A stretch of DNA of 64,000 nucleotides, from assembly GCA_023423935.1 (NCBI GenBank), contig JAFAEQ010000052.1, positions 43,156 to 107,155 of the forward strand, given 5' to 3'. This document shows, piece by piece, positions 1-8,533 of this stretch (positions within the stretch are counted from its first letter, which is position 1; every line of letters starts with the position of its first letter). This DNA comes from Pseudomonadota bacterium (GTDB lineage Bacteria; Pseudomonadota; Gammaproteobacteria; Steroidobacterales; Steroidobacteraceae). The notes under the pieces are model-generated. The model did not search any database, was not told the DNA's origin, and worked only from the letters and a program-made list of their open reading frames with translations. The position numbers and the translations under genes were made by a program.

Positions 1-52
1 GGACAGTGTCGATGAGCCCGCAGGCGATGAAGGCATTGTCCGGGTCGGCCAT
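1..52 (-). CDS. 5' end of an unidentified gene, cut by the left window edge
   Basis: Reading leftward, an ATG at the complement of 50-52 is preceded by a GAGGAG ribosome-binding site four bases upstream. The frame stays open to the window edge and begins MADPDNAFIACGLIDTV. Only 17 codons are visible, so no function can be assigned. It lies downstream of and on the same strand as the SnoaL-like gene, with about 100 bases between them, so it could be the next gene of that transcript. Confidence 0.45.
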   Translation of the reverse strand, partial: MADPDNAFIACGLIDTV

Positions 53-150
53 CTGCTCCTCATCGGTCGGAGGAGCCAGAGTGCTCGCGGCCAGGGAGCC
101 ACGAAGGAAAGGTCGAAGGTGCTATCCGGGCAGCGAATCGATGAGCCGCT

Positions 151-567
151 TCAGCTCGCGGCTTTGAGCACGGTCCAGTTCTCGATGCAGGTCTCGTGTG
201 TCACTTTTCCGGAGCGCACATCCAGAATCCGCACCCGCTTGAGCTCGACGAAATCGCCAGCGCGAACGGGCGCACGATCCATTCCTTCGCCCGCATAGAT
301 GAAGCGCACTGCAAACTCATCGATGATCTGACGGTCGTTGCAATGACGACGCAGGAATGTGAATTCGGGATCGCGCATGCTGGCCGCTTCCCGTAGCTGC
401 TGGCGGACCACGGCATCACGACCCGTCAGTCGCAGATCGCGGGAGGGTGCGATCCAGATGACGTTGGCGTCATAGAGGTCGCGAGCAGCCAGCCGAAAGG
501 CGCTGTGCGCTTCGAGAACCTTGGTCGCTGCGGCTACGCCGGCCAGTCCGGACGTCGTGGTAGACAT
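151..567 (-). CDS. SnoaL-like / NTF2-fold protein
   Basis: A 138-residue protein that looks like the small alpha+beta-barrel NTF2/SnoaL group, whose members include isomerases, hydrolases and many uncharacterised ligand-binding proteins. Supporting features are the length, the helix-rich start, a W-x-A-P segment (residues about 38-42) and the alternating beta-type C-terminal half ending in a C-x-E-x-W-x-V strand. The ATG at 567 is chosen over an upstream in-frame ATG at 588 because a GAGG motif lies seven bases before it. No catalytic residues can be assigned, and the substrate is unknown. Confidence 0.6.
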   Translation of the reverse strand: MSTTTSGLAGVAAATKVLEAHSAFRLAARDLYDANVIWIAPSRDLRLTGRDAVVRQQLREAASMRDPEFTFLRRHCNDRQIIDEFAVRFIYAGEGMDRAPVRAGDFVELKRVRILDVRSGKVTHETCIENWTVLKAAS

Positions 568-845
568 AAAACCTCGATGACTGCGCACGTAAGTGCGAGG
601 TCTAGTGTCGAGGTGGGCTCGCCGGCCGGTCGATAGGTCGAAGGAGCCATCCAGTGCAGACCGTGCTGCGGGTCACGCGCAGTCGGATGTCTTCTGTGCG
701 TGAGACTGCGGCTGATTTCCGCCGCAGTCCCGGAGTATGCTCGGGCCGACTGCATGCCCGGGCCGAGCTGCGTGTGTGGCGCGCGGAAAGTTGCGGACCG
801 CTGCAGATCAACCCCCGGAACTCCCTCAAGTCGAAGGAACTCGCG

Positions 846-2012
846 ATGGCTGAATCGACTGTTCGCGGTCATGTTGCCTGGCATGAGTTGCTCACGCCCG
901 ATGCTGGCGCTTCGCATACGTTCTATGCGCGCGTCGTGGGATGGAAAAGTCAGGCCTGGGAGCACGATCCCTCGTATCGGATGTTTGCAGCGTCGACCGG
1001 CCCGCTCGGCGGCACGCTCGCACAGAGCGAAGGCCCTGCCCGCTGGCGACACTACATCGAGGCTCCCGATCTGGATGCCACGACCGAACAGGCCGTCGGG
1101 CTGGGCGCAACCGTGCAGACACCGCCCGCGGCACTGCCGAACGGCGCCCGTTACGCGGTGCTGACCGATCCACAGGGTGCAACATTCTGTCTGTTGGCCT
1201 CCGTGAATCTTCCGCCGCCCACAGCACCCCGGCGCGGCGAGTTCTCCTGGATGGAGCTCGCCACCGACGATGTCGAATCTGCGATCGAGTTTTACAAAAC
1301 ACTCTTCGGCTGGGAGATCGCCTCCGAGCACGATATGGGACCGATCGGCATCTACTACACGCTGCGCTCCGGCGATGCGGAGTTCGCCGGCGTGTTCAAG
1401 AAACCTGCCGAGATGACCGGTCCGCCCAGCTGGCTCGGATACGTGCGCGTGAAGGACATCGACAAGGCGATCAAGGCCGCGACCAAGGCAGGCGGAACGC
1501 TCCTCGTAGGCCCAATGGAAGTGCCGGGAGGCGATCTGGTCGCCCAGTTTCTCGATCCCCAGGGTGCAATGTTCGCGGTCCACATGCTCGCAGCCGACAA
1601 GAAAACCGCGGGCGAGGAGTCGGCCTCGACGGCGCAACCGCCTGCAGCGATCGAAGTCAGCGGCGCCCCGAGGAATGAGGAAGCCTCAGCCGAAGTGACG
1701 CCGCGCGCTGCGCCCAGGACTCGATCCGGGTCTGCCTCGAGGACCCAGGCGAAATCCTCCAGGGCGAGCTCGCCCAGGAAGAAGGCTGCCAAGAAGAAGG
1801 TTCCGAAGAAGAAAGGGAAGGTTGCCGCAAAAGCGGGCAAGCGCGCGCCTGCGAAGCGCAAGTCCGCAAAAAGCGTTAACCGCGCGGTCCGCAAAGCGGT
1901 TAAAGTCGGCAGCCGGACATCGAGGTCTAAGGCCAAGGCAGCCCCCGGACGGAAGAAATCCGCCGGAAAAGCCAAAAAAAGGGCGAGCGCCAGGGCCAGA
2001 AAGAGCAAGTAG
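846..2012 (+). CDS. double glyoxalase/VOC-domain protein with a lysine-alanine-rich tail
   Basis: A 388-residue protein in three parts. Residues about 8-120 and 130-250 are two consecutive VOC (glyoxalase/bleomycin-resistance/dioxygenase) modules; both show the family's F-Y-x-x-x-x-G-W and L-x-D-P-Q-G-A signatures. From about residue 260 to the end the chain turns into a Ser/Thr/Ala linker and then a highly basic KKAAKKK / KRKSAKS-type tail like that of histone H1 or AlgP. The start at 846 has AAGGAA six bases upstream; the longer frame from 654 has no such signal. VOC proteins of this two-module type are usually uncharacterised metal or small-ligand binders. The tail suggests nucleic acid or polyanion binding, which is inference. 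A terminator hairpin lies at 2151. Confidence 0.8.
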   Translation: MAESTVRGHVAWHELLTPDAGASHTFYARVVGWKSQAWEHDPSYRMFAASTGPLGGTLAQSEGPARWRHYIEAPDLDATTEQAVGLGATVQTPPAALPNGARYAVLTDPQGATFCLLASVNLPPPTAPRRGEFSWMELATDDVESAIEFYKTLFGWEIASEHDMGPIGIYYTLRSGDAEFAGVFKKPAEMTGPPSWLGYVRVKDIDKAIKAATKAGGTLLVGPMEVPGGDLVAQFLDPQGAMFAVHMLAADKKTAGEESASTAQPPAAIEVSGAPRNEEASAEVTPRAAPRTRSGSASRTQAKSSRASSPRKKAAKKKVPKKKGKVAAKAGKRAPAKRKSAKSVNRAVRKAVKVGSRTSRSKAKAAPGRKKSAGKAKKRASARARKSK

Positions 2013-2150
2013 CTCAGGGGGTAAAAGGGAGTCATCCGGGATCTGCAGACCGTTGGCGAAAAGCGAACGAGTCTCGGATTCGGCAAATAGCACCGACCGT
2101 TGGTTGGTGACTGAACAACAAAGCCCGGAGTGCACTCCTTGAGACTGGGG

Positions 2151-2186
2151 GTAGGAAGAGCGTGGTCTTCCTACCTTGTTTCTTTC
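2151..2186 (+). terminator. rho-independent terminator after the VOC gene
   Basis: A perfect ten-base inverted repeat, GGTAGGAAGA with TCTTCCTACC, encloses a six-base loop and is followed by the T-rich TTGTTTCTTT. It lies about 140 bases after the VOC stop codon, on the same strand. Confidence 0.75.
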
Positions 2187-2347
2187 CCCCCGTCACACAC
2201 CTTCCCTGAGGACGCTGTGAGCGTCGCTGCGGCGCTTTGCTAAGATCGCGCCTCGCCCGAGCGCGGACTGTCGATGATCGCGCAGTCGCGATGGCGGAAT
2301 TTTTCGATCACCTCGCGTGATCGTCACCAGCAAACAGAGAATTCGTA

Positions 2348-2647
2348 ATGAAGGCAGTACGTGGCAAGTCGTTCAACGGTCAGCGTGTGGTGCTCGATGG
2401 CAAGTCGTTCGTCGAGTGTCATTTCAAGGACTCCACGCTCATCATCGAAGGGTCTGGCGTATTCGAAATGCAGAATTGCCAGGTCGAAGAAGACTGCCGT
2501 CTGGCGGTGGAAGGTCCGGGACAGGTGTTGCTACATCAACTGAAGATGATGTTGTACTCCGGCGGCTGGATGTCGCGCGTGGCAGACAACGTGCTGCACG
2601 CAGTGAAGCAGCCGCCGAAGCCCCGCAAGAGCGCAGGTAATCCCTGA
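2348..2647 (+). CDS. small hypothetical protein, probably beta-rich
   Basis: A 99-residue protein with no recognised domain. The first 60 residues consist of short strands in register (KSFVECHFKDSTLIIEG, then FEMQNCQVEEDCRLAVEG), which resembles two or three turns of a pentapeptide or right-handed beta-helix fold. The C-terminal part is helical and basic (VKQPPKPRKS). There is no signal peptide, so it is probably cytoplasmic. The ribosome-binding site is weak (AGAGAA, seven bases before the ATG). A stem-loop follows the stop codon. Function unknown. Confidence 0.6.
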   Translation: MKAVRGKSFNGQRVVLDGKSFVECHFKDSTLIIEGSGVFEMQNCQVEEDCRLAVEGPGQVLLHQLKMMLYSGGWMSRVADNVLHAVKQPPKPRKSAGNP

Positions 2648-2660
2648 CGCAGCAATGAAC

Positions 2661-2688
2661 GCGCTGGCATTGAAGAGCGTGCCAGCGC
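2661..2688 (+). terminator. stem-loop after the small hypothetical gene
   Basis: GCGCTGGCA pairs perfectly with TGCCAGCGC across a ten-base loop, 14 bases after the preceding stop codon. No T-run follows, so termination may be rho-assisted or the structure may only protect the 3' end. Confidence 0.4.
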
Positions 2689-2908
2689 GAGCCCGCTTAC
2701 AGCGCCAATGCTGCATCAGGCGCATACCAAGCATGCGCTGCTCGTCCGATTTCAAGTCGGTACGTAATCGCGTAAGGCAACTCACCGCGCATACGGGTGA
2801 GGCGCTTAAAAAGTTCCTCATATCGCCGCTGCGATCTGAGCCTCATCCTCGTTCTGGAACCTCCTTCGGGACGGCAGCATTAACACGCCGTCAACAGGAG
2901 TAACGAAG

Positions 2909-3448
2909 GTGAGTGTTATGCGCAAGATTCCCGCATTGGTTCTGAGCGTAGGGTTGCTCGCTTCCGGCGCCGCACTTGCGGACAACAACGGCAAGAGCGA
3001 CGCGAGTGTGACGGCCAGCGTGAAGTCGGCTTTGATCAGCAACGATGCCACCAAGGCGCGGCAGATCAATGTCGAAACGAAGAATGGCGTAGTTCAGCTC
3101 AGCGGTTTCGTCGACGACGCGTCTGCGAAGAGCGCCGCCGAAAGGACAGCCAAGAATGTCGAAGGTGTGAAGCAGGTCGAGAACAAGCTGCTGGTGCGCG
3201 ATAGCAATCGCTCGGCCGGCCAAGCGGTGGACGACACCGTGATCGCGGCCAAGGTGAAGGGCCAGCTCGCTGGCAAGACCGGGCTTGGCACTGCGGCCGA
3301 CGTGAATGTGGAAGTGAACAGCGGTGTAGTCGAGCTGAGTGGCTTCGTCGACAGTGCGGATCAGAAGGCCAAGGCTGCCGAGCTTGCTCGCGGCATCAAT
3401 GGCGTGAAGGACGTTCGCAACAACATCTCGTTGAAGCCGCAGGGCTAA
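2909..3448 (+). CDS. periplasmic protein with two BON domains (OsmY-like)
   Basis: A 179-residue exported protein. A signal peptide (MRKIPALVLSVGLLASGAALA) is followed by two BON domains, residues about 30-100 and 108-178, each showing the ITxxVKSALI / VxTKNGVVQLSGFVD / AxxxAxxVxGVKxVxNxL pattern. BON proteins such as OsmY bind membranes or phospholipids and are typical of osmotic and envelope stress. A GTG at 2909 has AGGAG eight bases upstream; an ATG at 2918 would remove only three residues and is an alternative start. It ends in a strong terminator shared with the convergent panE. A second, single-BON lipoprotein lies at 10.1-10.5 kb. Confidence 0.85.
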   Translation: MSVMRKIPALVLSVGLLASGAALADNNGKSDASVTASVKSALISNDATKARQINVETKNGVVQLSGFVDDASAKSAAERTAKNVEGVKQVENKLLVRDSNRSAGQAVDDTVIAAKVKGQLAGKTGLGTAADVNVEVNSGVVELSGFVDSADQKAKAAELARGINGVKDVRNNISLKPQG

Positions 3449-3474
3449 ACGCGAGCGCGGGCGCGATCCCCGAA

Positions 3475-3509
3475 AAGCGGCGTGAGCGCAGGCTCACGTC
3501 GCTTTTTTC
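3475..3509. terminator. bidirectional terminator between the BON gene and panE
   Basis: CGTGAGC pairs with GCTCACG around a GCAG loop, and the stem is extended by AAGCG/CGCTT, followed by TTTTTTC on the plus strand and AAAA before the hairpin for the opposite strand. It lies between two convergent genes; the panE stop codon falls inside the 3' arm. Confidence 0.85.
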
Positions 3510-4441
3510 TTTGAGAGCTCCCGCTTCGTATCCACGATCGTCGCGAGCTCATAGAGCGTCGCGAGAATCGGAGTGGCCACCTTCGCGTTTCTGGCCGCGC
3601 GCAGCACGTTCCCCAGAATCGCTTCGAGCTCGAGCGGCCTGCCGTGCTCGAAGTCGAGCGCCATGCTCGTCTTGTAGGCGCCCATCTGCACCGTCGTTGC
3701 GAGAAGCTTGTCGATGTGCTCGGCGGCAATCGGATGTCCGACGGCCTGCGCGACATTGCAGACTTCCGTCATGGCGCGTCGAATCAGTTCGCGACTCCCC
3801 GCCGTCTGCGTCAGGATCTGCGTGTCCAATACGCCGCCGAGAATCGAAAGCGGATTGAAGACGGCGTTCCACACGGCTTTCTGCCAGCGCGCTCCCACCA
3901 CCTCGTCCGTGAGCTTGCAGCCGACACCGCTCGCCTGAAACATCTGAGCGAGGCGTTCAGCGGCCGGTGTGATGCCGCGCGGATAGCAACCCAGGACCAA
4001 CATCCCGAGCGACTGATGATGGATCTCGCCGGCGCCGGTGCGCCCCACGCCGATCAACGCCACCGCGCTCAGAAGCTCGTTGTCGGGGAACGCTTCGGCG
4101 ATCTCCGGTTCGATGTCGATGCCGTTCTGGATGAGAACGATCACTGTCGAAGGGCCGACCGCCGGTCGAATGAGCGCCGCGCGATCGAGATCGGCAACCA
4201 CCTTGCTCGTCAGGATCAGATAGTCAGGCGGTGATACGCAGGCGGATGCTTCGCGCAAGACCGCGTGCGGACGAAATGTGTGGTCGCCGAGCAGGTTGCT
4301 GCGGATCCGATAACCGCGCTCGCTCACGTGCGTGAAGTCCGACCGGCACACGACGGACACGGCGGCGTTCTGGCGTGCGAGGGCGGCGCCGAAAAAAGCG
4401 CCGACGGCGCCCGCACCCACGATCAGGACTGAGGAAGTCAC
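3494..4441 (-). CDS. panE: 2-dehydropantoate 2-reductase (ketopantoate reductase)
   Basis: A 315-residue protein of the PanE/ApbA family, which reduces ketopantoate to pantoate with NADPH in pantothenate and CoA synthesis. The N-terminal Rossmann motif GAGAVGAFFGAALA (residues about 8-21), the conserved lysine in WQKAVWNAVFNPLS and the helical C-terminal domain are all visible, and the length is normal. It starts with GTG two bases after the stop codon of the upstream DUF2277 gene, so the two are probably co-transcribed. ApbA-like paralogues of unknown substrate are common, so the pantothenate role is likely but not certain. Confidence 0.85.
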   Translation of the reverse strand: MTSSVLIVGAGAVGAFFGAALARQNAAVSVVCRSDFTHVSERGYRIRSNLLGDHTFRPHAVLREASACVSPPDYLILTSKVVADLDRAALIRPAVGPSTVIVLIQNGIDIEPEIAEAFPDNELLSAVALIGVGRTGAGEIHHQSLGMLVLGCYPRGITPAAERLAQMFQASGVGCKLTDEVVGARWQKAVWNAVFNPLSILGGVLDTQILTQTAGSRELIRRAMTEVCNVAQAVGHPIAAEHIDKLLATTVQMGAYKTSMALDFEHGRPLELEAILGNVLRAARNAKVATPILATLYELATIVDTKRELSKKKAT

Positions 4442-4443
4442 GT

Positions 4444-4713
4444 TCAGCGTCCGAAGCGCGCAATCGATCGTGCTTTTGCACGCGCCGCTTCGACCTCTCG
4501 GTCGCGCGGCTCGGCTGAAGTCACGAGCGAGAGCAGAAGCGTGCGCGCGACCGCGGTCACGTCCTCGACCGCTTTGTCGAAAGCTTCCTGATTCGCTTGG
4601 GAGGGATGAGTGAAGCCGCTCAGCTTGCGCACGAACTGCAGCGAGGCTGCGCGAATCTCCTCATCGGTCGCTGGGGGTTCGAAGTTAAAAAGCGTCCGGA
4701 TATTTCGGCACAT
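4444..4713 (-). CDS. DUF2277 family protein
   Basis: An 89-residue cytoplasmic protein starting MCRNIRTLFNFEPPATDEEI, the diagnostic opening of DUF2277, and continuing with the QFVRKLSGFTHPSQANQEAF segment. The ATG at 4713 is preceded by GGAG five bases upstream; a longer in-frame extension exists but lacks any start signal. DUF2277 has no known function. The conserved Cys-2 and Arg-3 near the N-terminus suggest a metal or nucleic-acid contact, which is speculation. The stop codon is two bases from the panE start. Confidence 0.88.
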   Translation of the reverse strand: MCRNIRTLFNFEPPATDEEIRAASLQFVRKLSGFTHPSQANQEAFDKAVEDVTAVARTLLLSLVTSAEPRDREVEAARAKARSIARFGR

Positions 4714-4911
4714 GGGTTCTCCGCCGCAATCGGGCCGGGATGATTTCGAAACGAACCGTAAGGACCGCGCCGAGTCCGCGCAAGGCCTTCTTAAATAATT
4801 GAATCCAATGGGAATGTCCCCGGGCCGCGCGCCGTTCCATTCTCCGATGGCAAGCCTGATGGCAACTCCGGATAATGCGCGCGCTTTGTCGCCGCTTCCC
4901 AAGGACTCGTC

Positions 4912-6192
4912 ATGCCGAATCTCACCGCCCTGAGCCCCGAAGATCTTCGTGCCTATCACTCGCAGATCCGTCAGCGTTACGACGCATTCGCCAAGCGCGG
5001 CGTCAAACTGAACCTCACGCGCGGCAAGCCTTCGTCGGCGCAGCTCGATCTGAGCGAGTCGCTGCTGTCCCTGCCGGGCGCCGGCGATTACATGTCCGGG
5101 TCGATCGACGCGCGCAACTATGGCGAGCTTGCCGGACTGCCCGAGCTGCGAGCCCTGCTCGCTCCCCTGTTTGGCGTCACGGGCGATCGCGTCATTCTGG
5201 GCGAGAATGCTTCGCTTTCGATCATGCACGACACGGTCGCGTTCTCATTGCTGAAGGGCAACTGCGACAGCGAGCGTCCCTGGTCGAAGGAATCGCGCAT
5301 CGCGTTTCTCTGCCCCGTGCCGGGCTACGACCGTCATTTCTTCATCTGCCAGGAATTCGGCATCGAGATGATCCCCGTGCCGCTCAACGACGACGGCCCG
5401 GACATGGACGTGGTCGAGAAGCTCGTTGCCTCCGATCCGCAGATCAAGGGCATGTGGTGCGTACCGAAGTACAGCAATCCGAGCGGCGCGGTCTATTCGA
5501 ATGAAACGATCGAGCGCCTGGCGAAAATGAAGACGGCGGCTCGCGATTTCCGCATCTTCTGGGATAACGCCTATGCGGTGCATCACCTCACTGCCGAACG
5601 CATCGAGATTGCGAACATCGACGAAGCCTGCGCGCGGCACGGCAATCCGAATCGCACGTTCATTTTCGGCTCGACTTCCAAGGTGACGTTCGCCGGCGCG
5701 GGTGTCGGTCTGTTCGCAAGCTCGAAGGACAACGTGTCCTGGTATCTCAAGCGCATCGAAAAGCGCACGATCGGCGGCGATAAGGTGAATCAGCTGCGCC
5801 ATCTGCGGCTCTTCAAGAAGACTGAAGGCGTCGCAGCGCTCATGGACAAGCACCGCGCCATCCTCGCGCCGAAGTTCGACAAGGTCATCGAGCTCTTCGA
5901 CGAGCATCTCGGTAACACGGGCGTTGCGAGCTGGACCAAGCCGAAGGGCGGCTACTTCATTACGCTCGATGTGCTCGAGGGCTGTGCCAGGCAGGTCGTG
6001 AAGCTTGCGAAAGAAGCCGGAGTGGAGCTCACGCCCGCGGGTTCGACGCATCCGCTGGGCAACGACCCGCAGGACCGCACGATTCGTATTGCACCGAGTT
6101 TTCCGGATCTTGCCGAAGTGGCGCAGGCAGCCGAAGGTGTGGCGCTCGCGGTACTGCTCGCTGCGACGGAAAAGCTGCTCGCGAAGAACTGA
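4912..6192 (+). CDS. class I aminotransferase of the AspT (Ic) type
   Basis: A 426-residue PLP enzyme of the PF12897-type aspartate aminotransferase group, known from actinobacterial AspT. Visible hallmarks are RGKPS near residue 36, YGELAGLPELR (about residue 68), the PxYSNPSGAVYS segment, DNAYAVHH with the pyridine-binding aspartate, the PLP lysine in STSKVTFAGAG and the C-terminal RIAPSFP. The expected reaction is transfer between aspartate and 2-oxoglutarate in the cytoplasm. AAGGA lies six bases before the ATG. It stands alone and converges with alkA 16 bases downstream. Confidence 0.85.
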   Translation: MPNLTALSPEDLRAYHSQIRQRYDAFAKRGVKLNLTRGKPSSAQLDLSESLLSLPGAGDYMSGSIDARNYGELAGLPELRALLAPLFGVTGDRVILGENASLSIMHDTVAFSLLKGNCDSERPWSKESRIAFLCPVPGYDRHFFICQEFGIEMIPVPLNDDGPDMDVVEKLVASDPQIKGMWCVPKYSNPSGAVYSNETIERLAKMKTAARDFRIFWDNAYAVHHLTAERIEIANIDEACARHGNPNRTFIFGSTSKVTFAGAGVGLFASSKDNVSWYLKRIEKRTIGGDKVNQLRHLRLFKKTEGVAALMDKHRAILAPKFDKVIELFDEHLGNTGVASWTKPKGGYFITLDVLEGCARQVVKLAKEAGVELTPAGSTHPLGNDPQDRTIRIAPSFPDLAEVAQAAEGVALAVLLAATEKLLAKN

Positions 6193-6208
6193 TCAGGGCG
6201 GCGAGCGC

Positions 6209-7699
6209 TTATCGCCGGATGGATGCCTTGTGGGTCGCGGCTGCGGCCCACAAGTGCATCACCGCATAGCCTCGCCACGGTCGCCACGCCTGCGACTTCT
6301 CCTCGAGCTCACGCGGACTCAGTAGTCGTTCGGTCCCCGAAGCGACTCGTCGCAGAACGAGATCGCCTGTGGGAAATGCATCCGGTTCGCCGAGCGCGCG
6401 CAGTGCGATGTACTGCGCGGTCCACATGCCGAAGCCAGGCAGTGCGCACAGTGATTCGATGACCTGCTCGACGCTCGCATTGAAATCGACGCGTCCGTCT
6501 GCGACTGCCTGCGCAAGCGCACGCAATGCAGTGATCCGACTGCCGGTGATTCCCAGTCCATCGAGACTCGCAACGGCGAGGTCGTGCGGCGACGGGAATA
6601 GATGAGTCAAGCCGTCGAGGGTGCTGTCGATGGGTCGTCCCACTCGGGCGACCAGCCGCGACGCGAGGGTTCGGGCTGCGGCGACGGTGACCTGCTGACC
6701 CAGCACTGCGCGGACTGCACACTCGAAGGGATCCCACGCGCCGGGAATGCGTATGCCGGGTCGCTTCCTGATTGAAGCTGCAAGCAGGGCGTCTTTGCTG
6801 AAGATGGCAGCGATGCGGGCCGGATCGGCGGAGAGATCGAACATGCGGCGCGCCGCGGAGGAAATCTGCAGGAGTGCACTCGCCGGTGCCCCGCGCACCC
6901 GCAGCTCGACCAGATGCTCGGCCTCTCTGGGCGTGATCTTCACGAACACCGGTCCCGTCGCGCTCGCGATCGTTCGTGCATAACCCTCGGCATCCACTCG
7001 CTCGACGCCCGGGATGACGCGAGTCGCCAGAAATGCATTCACGTGGGTCCAGTCGTAAGGCGGGCGGTACGCCAGTCGCATCACCACTTCGTTCGTATCC
7101 GACGCCCGATCGGGCCGAAGTCGCGTGCGCAGCTCGCGCGGCGCACGTTTATACGTCTTCTGAAATGCATCATTGAAACGACGCAGACTTCCGAACCCGG
7201 AAGCCAACGCGATCTGCGTAATCGGGAGAGTCGTTTCATCCAGCAGGCGTTTCGCGAAATGCATTCGGCGCGTCTGCGCGACGGCAGTCGGTGAGACGCC
7301 GACATGCTCGATGAACAGACGATGCAGATGTCGCGAGCCGATCCCGACTTTGTCGGAGAGCTCATCGACCGACATGCGATCCAGCGCGCCCTCATGAATC
7401 AGCCGAAGCGCACGACGTACGACGGCTGAAGTTCCCTGCCAGGCGGGCGTGCCGGGTGCAGCCTCCGGTCGACATCGCAGGCACGGACGAAAACCCGCTT
7501 CAGCTGCCGCGGCCGCACTCGCGAAATAGATGACGTTGACGCTCTTCGGGCTCGGCGCAGGGCACACCGGCCGGCAGTAAATACCGGTCGTCTTCACTGC
7601 GATAAAGAATTTCCCGTCGAAGCGCCGGTCGCGGCTCGTGCGCGCGCGATCCAATGCTTTGCGATCCAGTCCGAGAATCGGCTCCATGCGCGCGACCAT
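6209..7699 (-). CDS. alkA: Ada/AraC/AlkA fusion: DNA-3-methyladenine glycosylase II with regulatory domain
   Basis: A 496-residue multidomain DNA-repair protein. Residues about 25-85 form the Ada zinc domain with four cysteines (42, 46, 73, 76), the part that takes methyl groups from DNA phosphotriesters and switches Ada to an activator. An AraC-type HTH follows (about 90-190), then an AlkA N-terminal domain (205-310) and an HhH-GPD glycosylase domain (320-490) with LPGFGMWTAQYIALRALG and the catalytic Asp in PTGD. Expected role: excision of alkylated bases plus self-induction of the adaptive response. This fusion is known in actinobacteria and some gammaproteobacteria. ATGs at 7699 and 7687 are both possible starts. 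Confidence 0.9.
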   Translation of the reverse strand: MVARMEPILGLDRKALDRARTSRDRRFDGKFFIAVKTTGIYCRPVCPAPSPKSVNVIYFASAAAAAEAGFRPCLRCRPEAAPGTPAWQGTSAVVRRALRLIHEGALDRMSVDELSDKVGIGSRHLHRLFIEHVGVSPTAVAQTRRMHFAKRLLDETTLPITQIALASGFGSLRRFNDAFQKTYKRAPRELRTRLRPDRASDTNEVVMRLAYRPPYDWTHVNAFLATRVIPGVERVDAEGYARTIASATGPVFVKITPREAEHLVELRVRGAPASALLQISSAARRMFDLSADPARIAAIFSKDALLAASIRKRPGIRIPGAWDPFECAVRAVLGQQVTVAAARTLASRLVARVGRPIDSTLDGLTHLFPSPHDLAVASLDGLGITGSRITALRALAQAVADGRVDFNASVEQVIESLCALPGFGMWTAQYIALRALGEPDAFPTGDLVLRRVASGTERLLSPRELEEKSQAWRPWRGYAVMHLWAAAATHKASIRR

Positions 7700-7769
7700 A
7701 CGCCGCGCACCTGGCGGGGACTAGCCGTTTCCGGACGTGAACCGAAGAGCTGAGATCTGAGATCAGAGA

Positions 7770-7878
7770 TCTCCACGGGGGTACACGGGGTGCGCGGGGC
7801 TCAGAATGAACAAAGGATAGGAATGATCTCGGTCTGTTCGAACCGCTTTTCTTCCCCCTGTGTTCTCCCCGTGGAGAC
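7770..7878. repeat. family B inverted repeat pair, maiA 3' side
   Basis: CTCCACGGGGGTACACGGGG (7771 onward) and a facing complement ending CTCCCCGTGGAG (about 7853-7877) flank a core of about 50 bases. The maiA-side arm begins 13 bases after the maiA stop codon and reads in the maiA direction. The same motif recurs at 27.3, 59.0 and 63.4-63.8 kb. Confidence 0.8.
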
Positions 7879-7890
7879 TCTTAATCTTCT

Positions 7891-8529
7891 CTATGTGGCG
7901 TCCGGCTGAACGTCAGGACGCGCGGCGGCGAATTCCGGCAGGGTTTCGAGGTAGTTGCTGATCGCAACGAGCGTCGGAAAGGCAGTGAGATCGGTTCCGA
8001 AGCGGCGTGCGTTGAACATCTGTGGCACGAGCAGGATATCCGCCAGCGACAGGCTGTCTTCGAAACAGAAGCGCTGGCGGGTCGAAGTGGCACGCACCTG
8101 CTGTTCCAGTCCTTCGAAGCCTGCGCTCACCCAATGGCGATACCAAGTGTTCACGGCCTCATCATCCTGATGAAGCTGCTGGCGCAGGTAGTTCAGCACG
8201 CGCAGGTTGTTCAGCGGATGGATATCGCAGGCAATGGCCAGTGCCATCGAGCGCACGCGTGCGCGATCGTGTGCCTTCGCAGGAAGGAAAGGTGGAGTTG
8301 GATACTCCTCATTGAGATACTCGATGATCGCAAGCGACTGCGACACCAGCAGGCCGTCATCGTCCAGCGCCGGAATCAGGCCCTGCGGATTGATCTCGAG
8401 ATAATCCGCGGCGCGATGCTCGTTGCGTCCAAAGTTCTTGGGAATCGATTCGTAGTCCAGGCGTTTCAGATTCAGCGCGATGCGTACGCGATAGGCGGCT
8501 GAGCTGCGGAAATAGGTGTATAGCTTCAT
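7891..8529 (-). CDS. maiA: maleylacetoacetate/maleylpyruvate isomerase (zeta-class GST)
   Basis: A 212-residue zeta-class glutathione transferase. MKLYTYFRSSAAYRVRIALNLK carries the family's catalytic SS-x-x-x-RVRIAL motif, NPQGLIPALDDDG and QSLAIIEYLNE are the glutathione-binding segments, and the C-terminal helical domain holds the LSLADILLVPQMFNA motif. The enzyme isomerises maleylacetoacetate (tyrosine/homogentisate route) or maleylpyruvate (gentisate route). Its partner directly upstream, four bases away, is a fumarylacetoacetase-family hydrolase, the next step of either route; the ring-cleaving dioxygenase is not in the window. The ATG at 8529 gives the normal family N-terminus. Confidence 0.87.
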   Translation of the reverse strand: MKLYTYFRSSAAYRVRIALNLKRLDYESIPKNFGRNEHRAADYLEINPQGLIPALDDDGLLVSQSLAIIEYLNEEYPTPPFLPAKAHDRARVRSMALAIACDIHPLNNLRVLNYLRQQLHQDDEAVNTWYRHWVSAGFEGLEQQVRATSTRQRFCFEDSLSLADILLVPQMFNARRFGTDLTAFPTLVAISNYLETLPEFAAARPDVQPDAT

Positions 8530-8533
8530 GCGG

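Noticed and set aside
4714..5229. N-terminal extension of the DUF2277 gene
   Set aside because: It overlaps the aminotransferase gene on the opposite strand, and the family start MCRN has its own ribosome-binding site.
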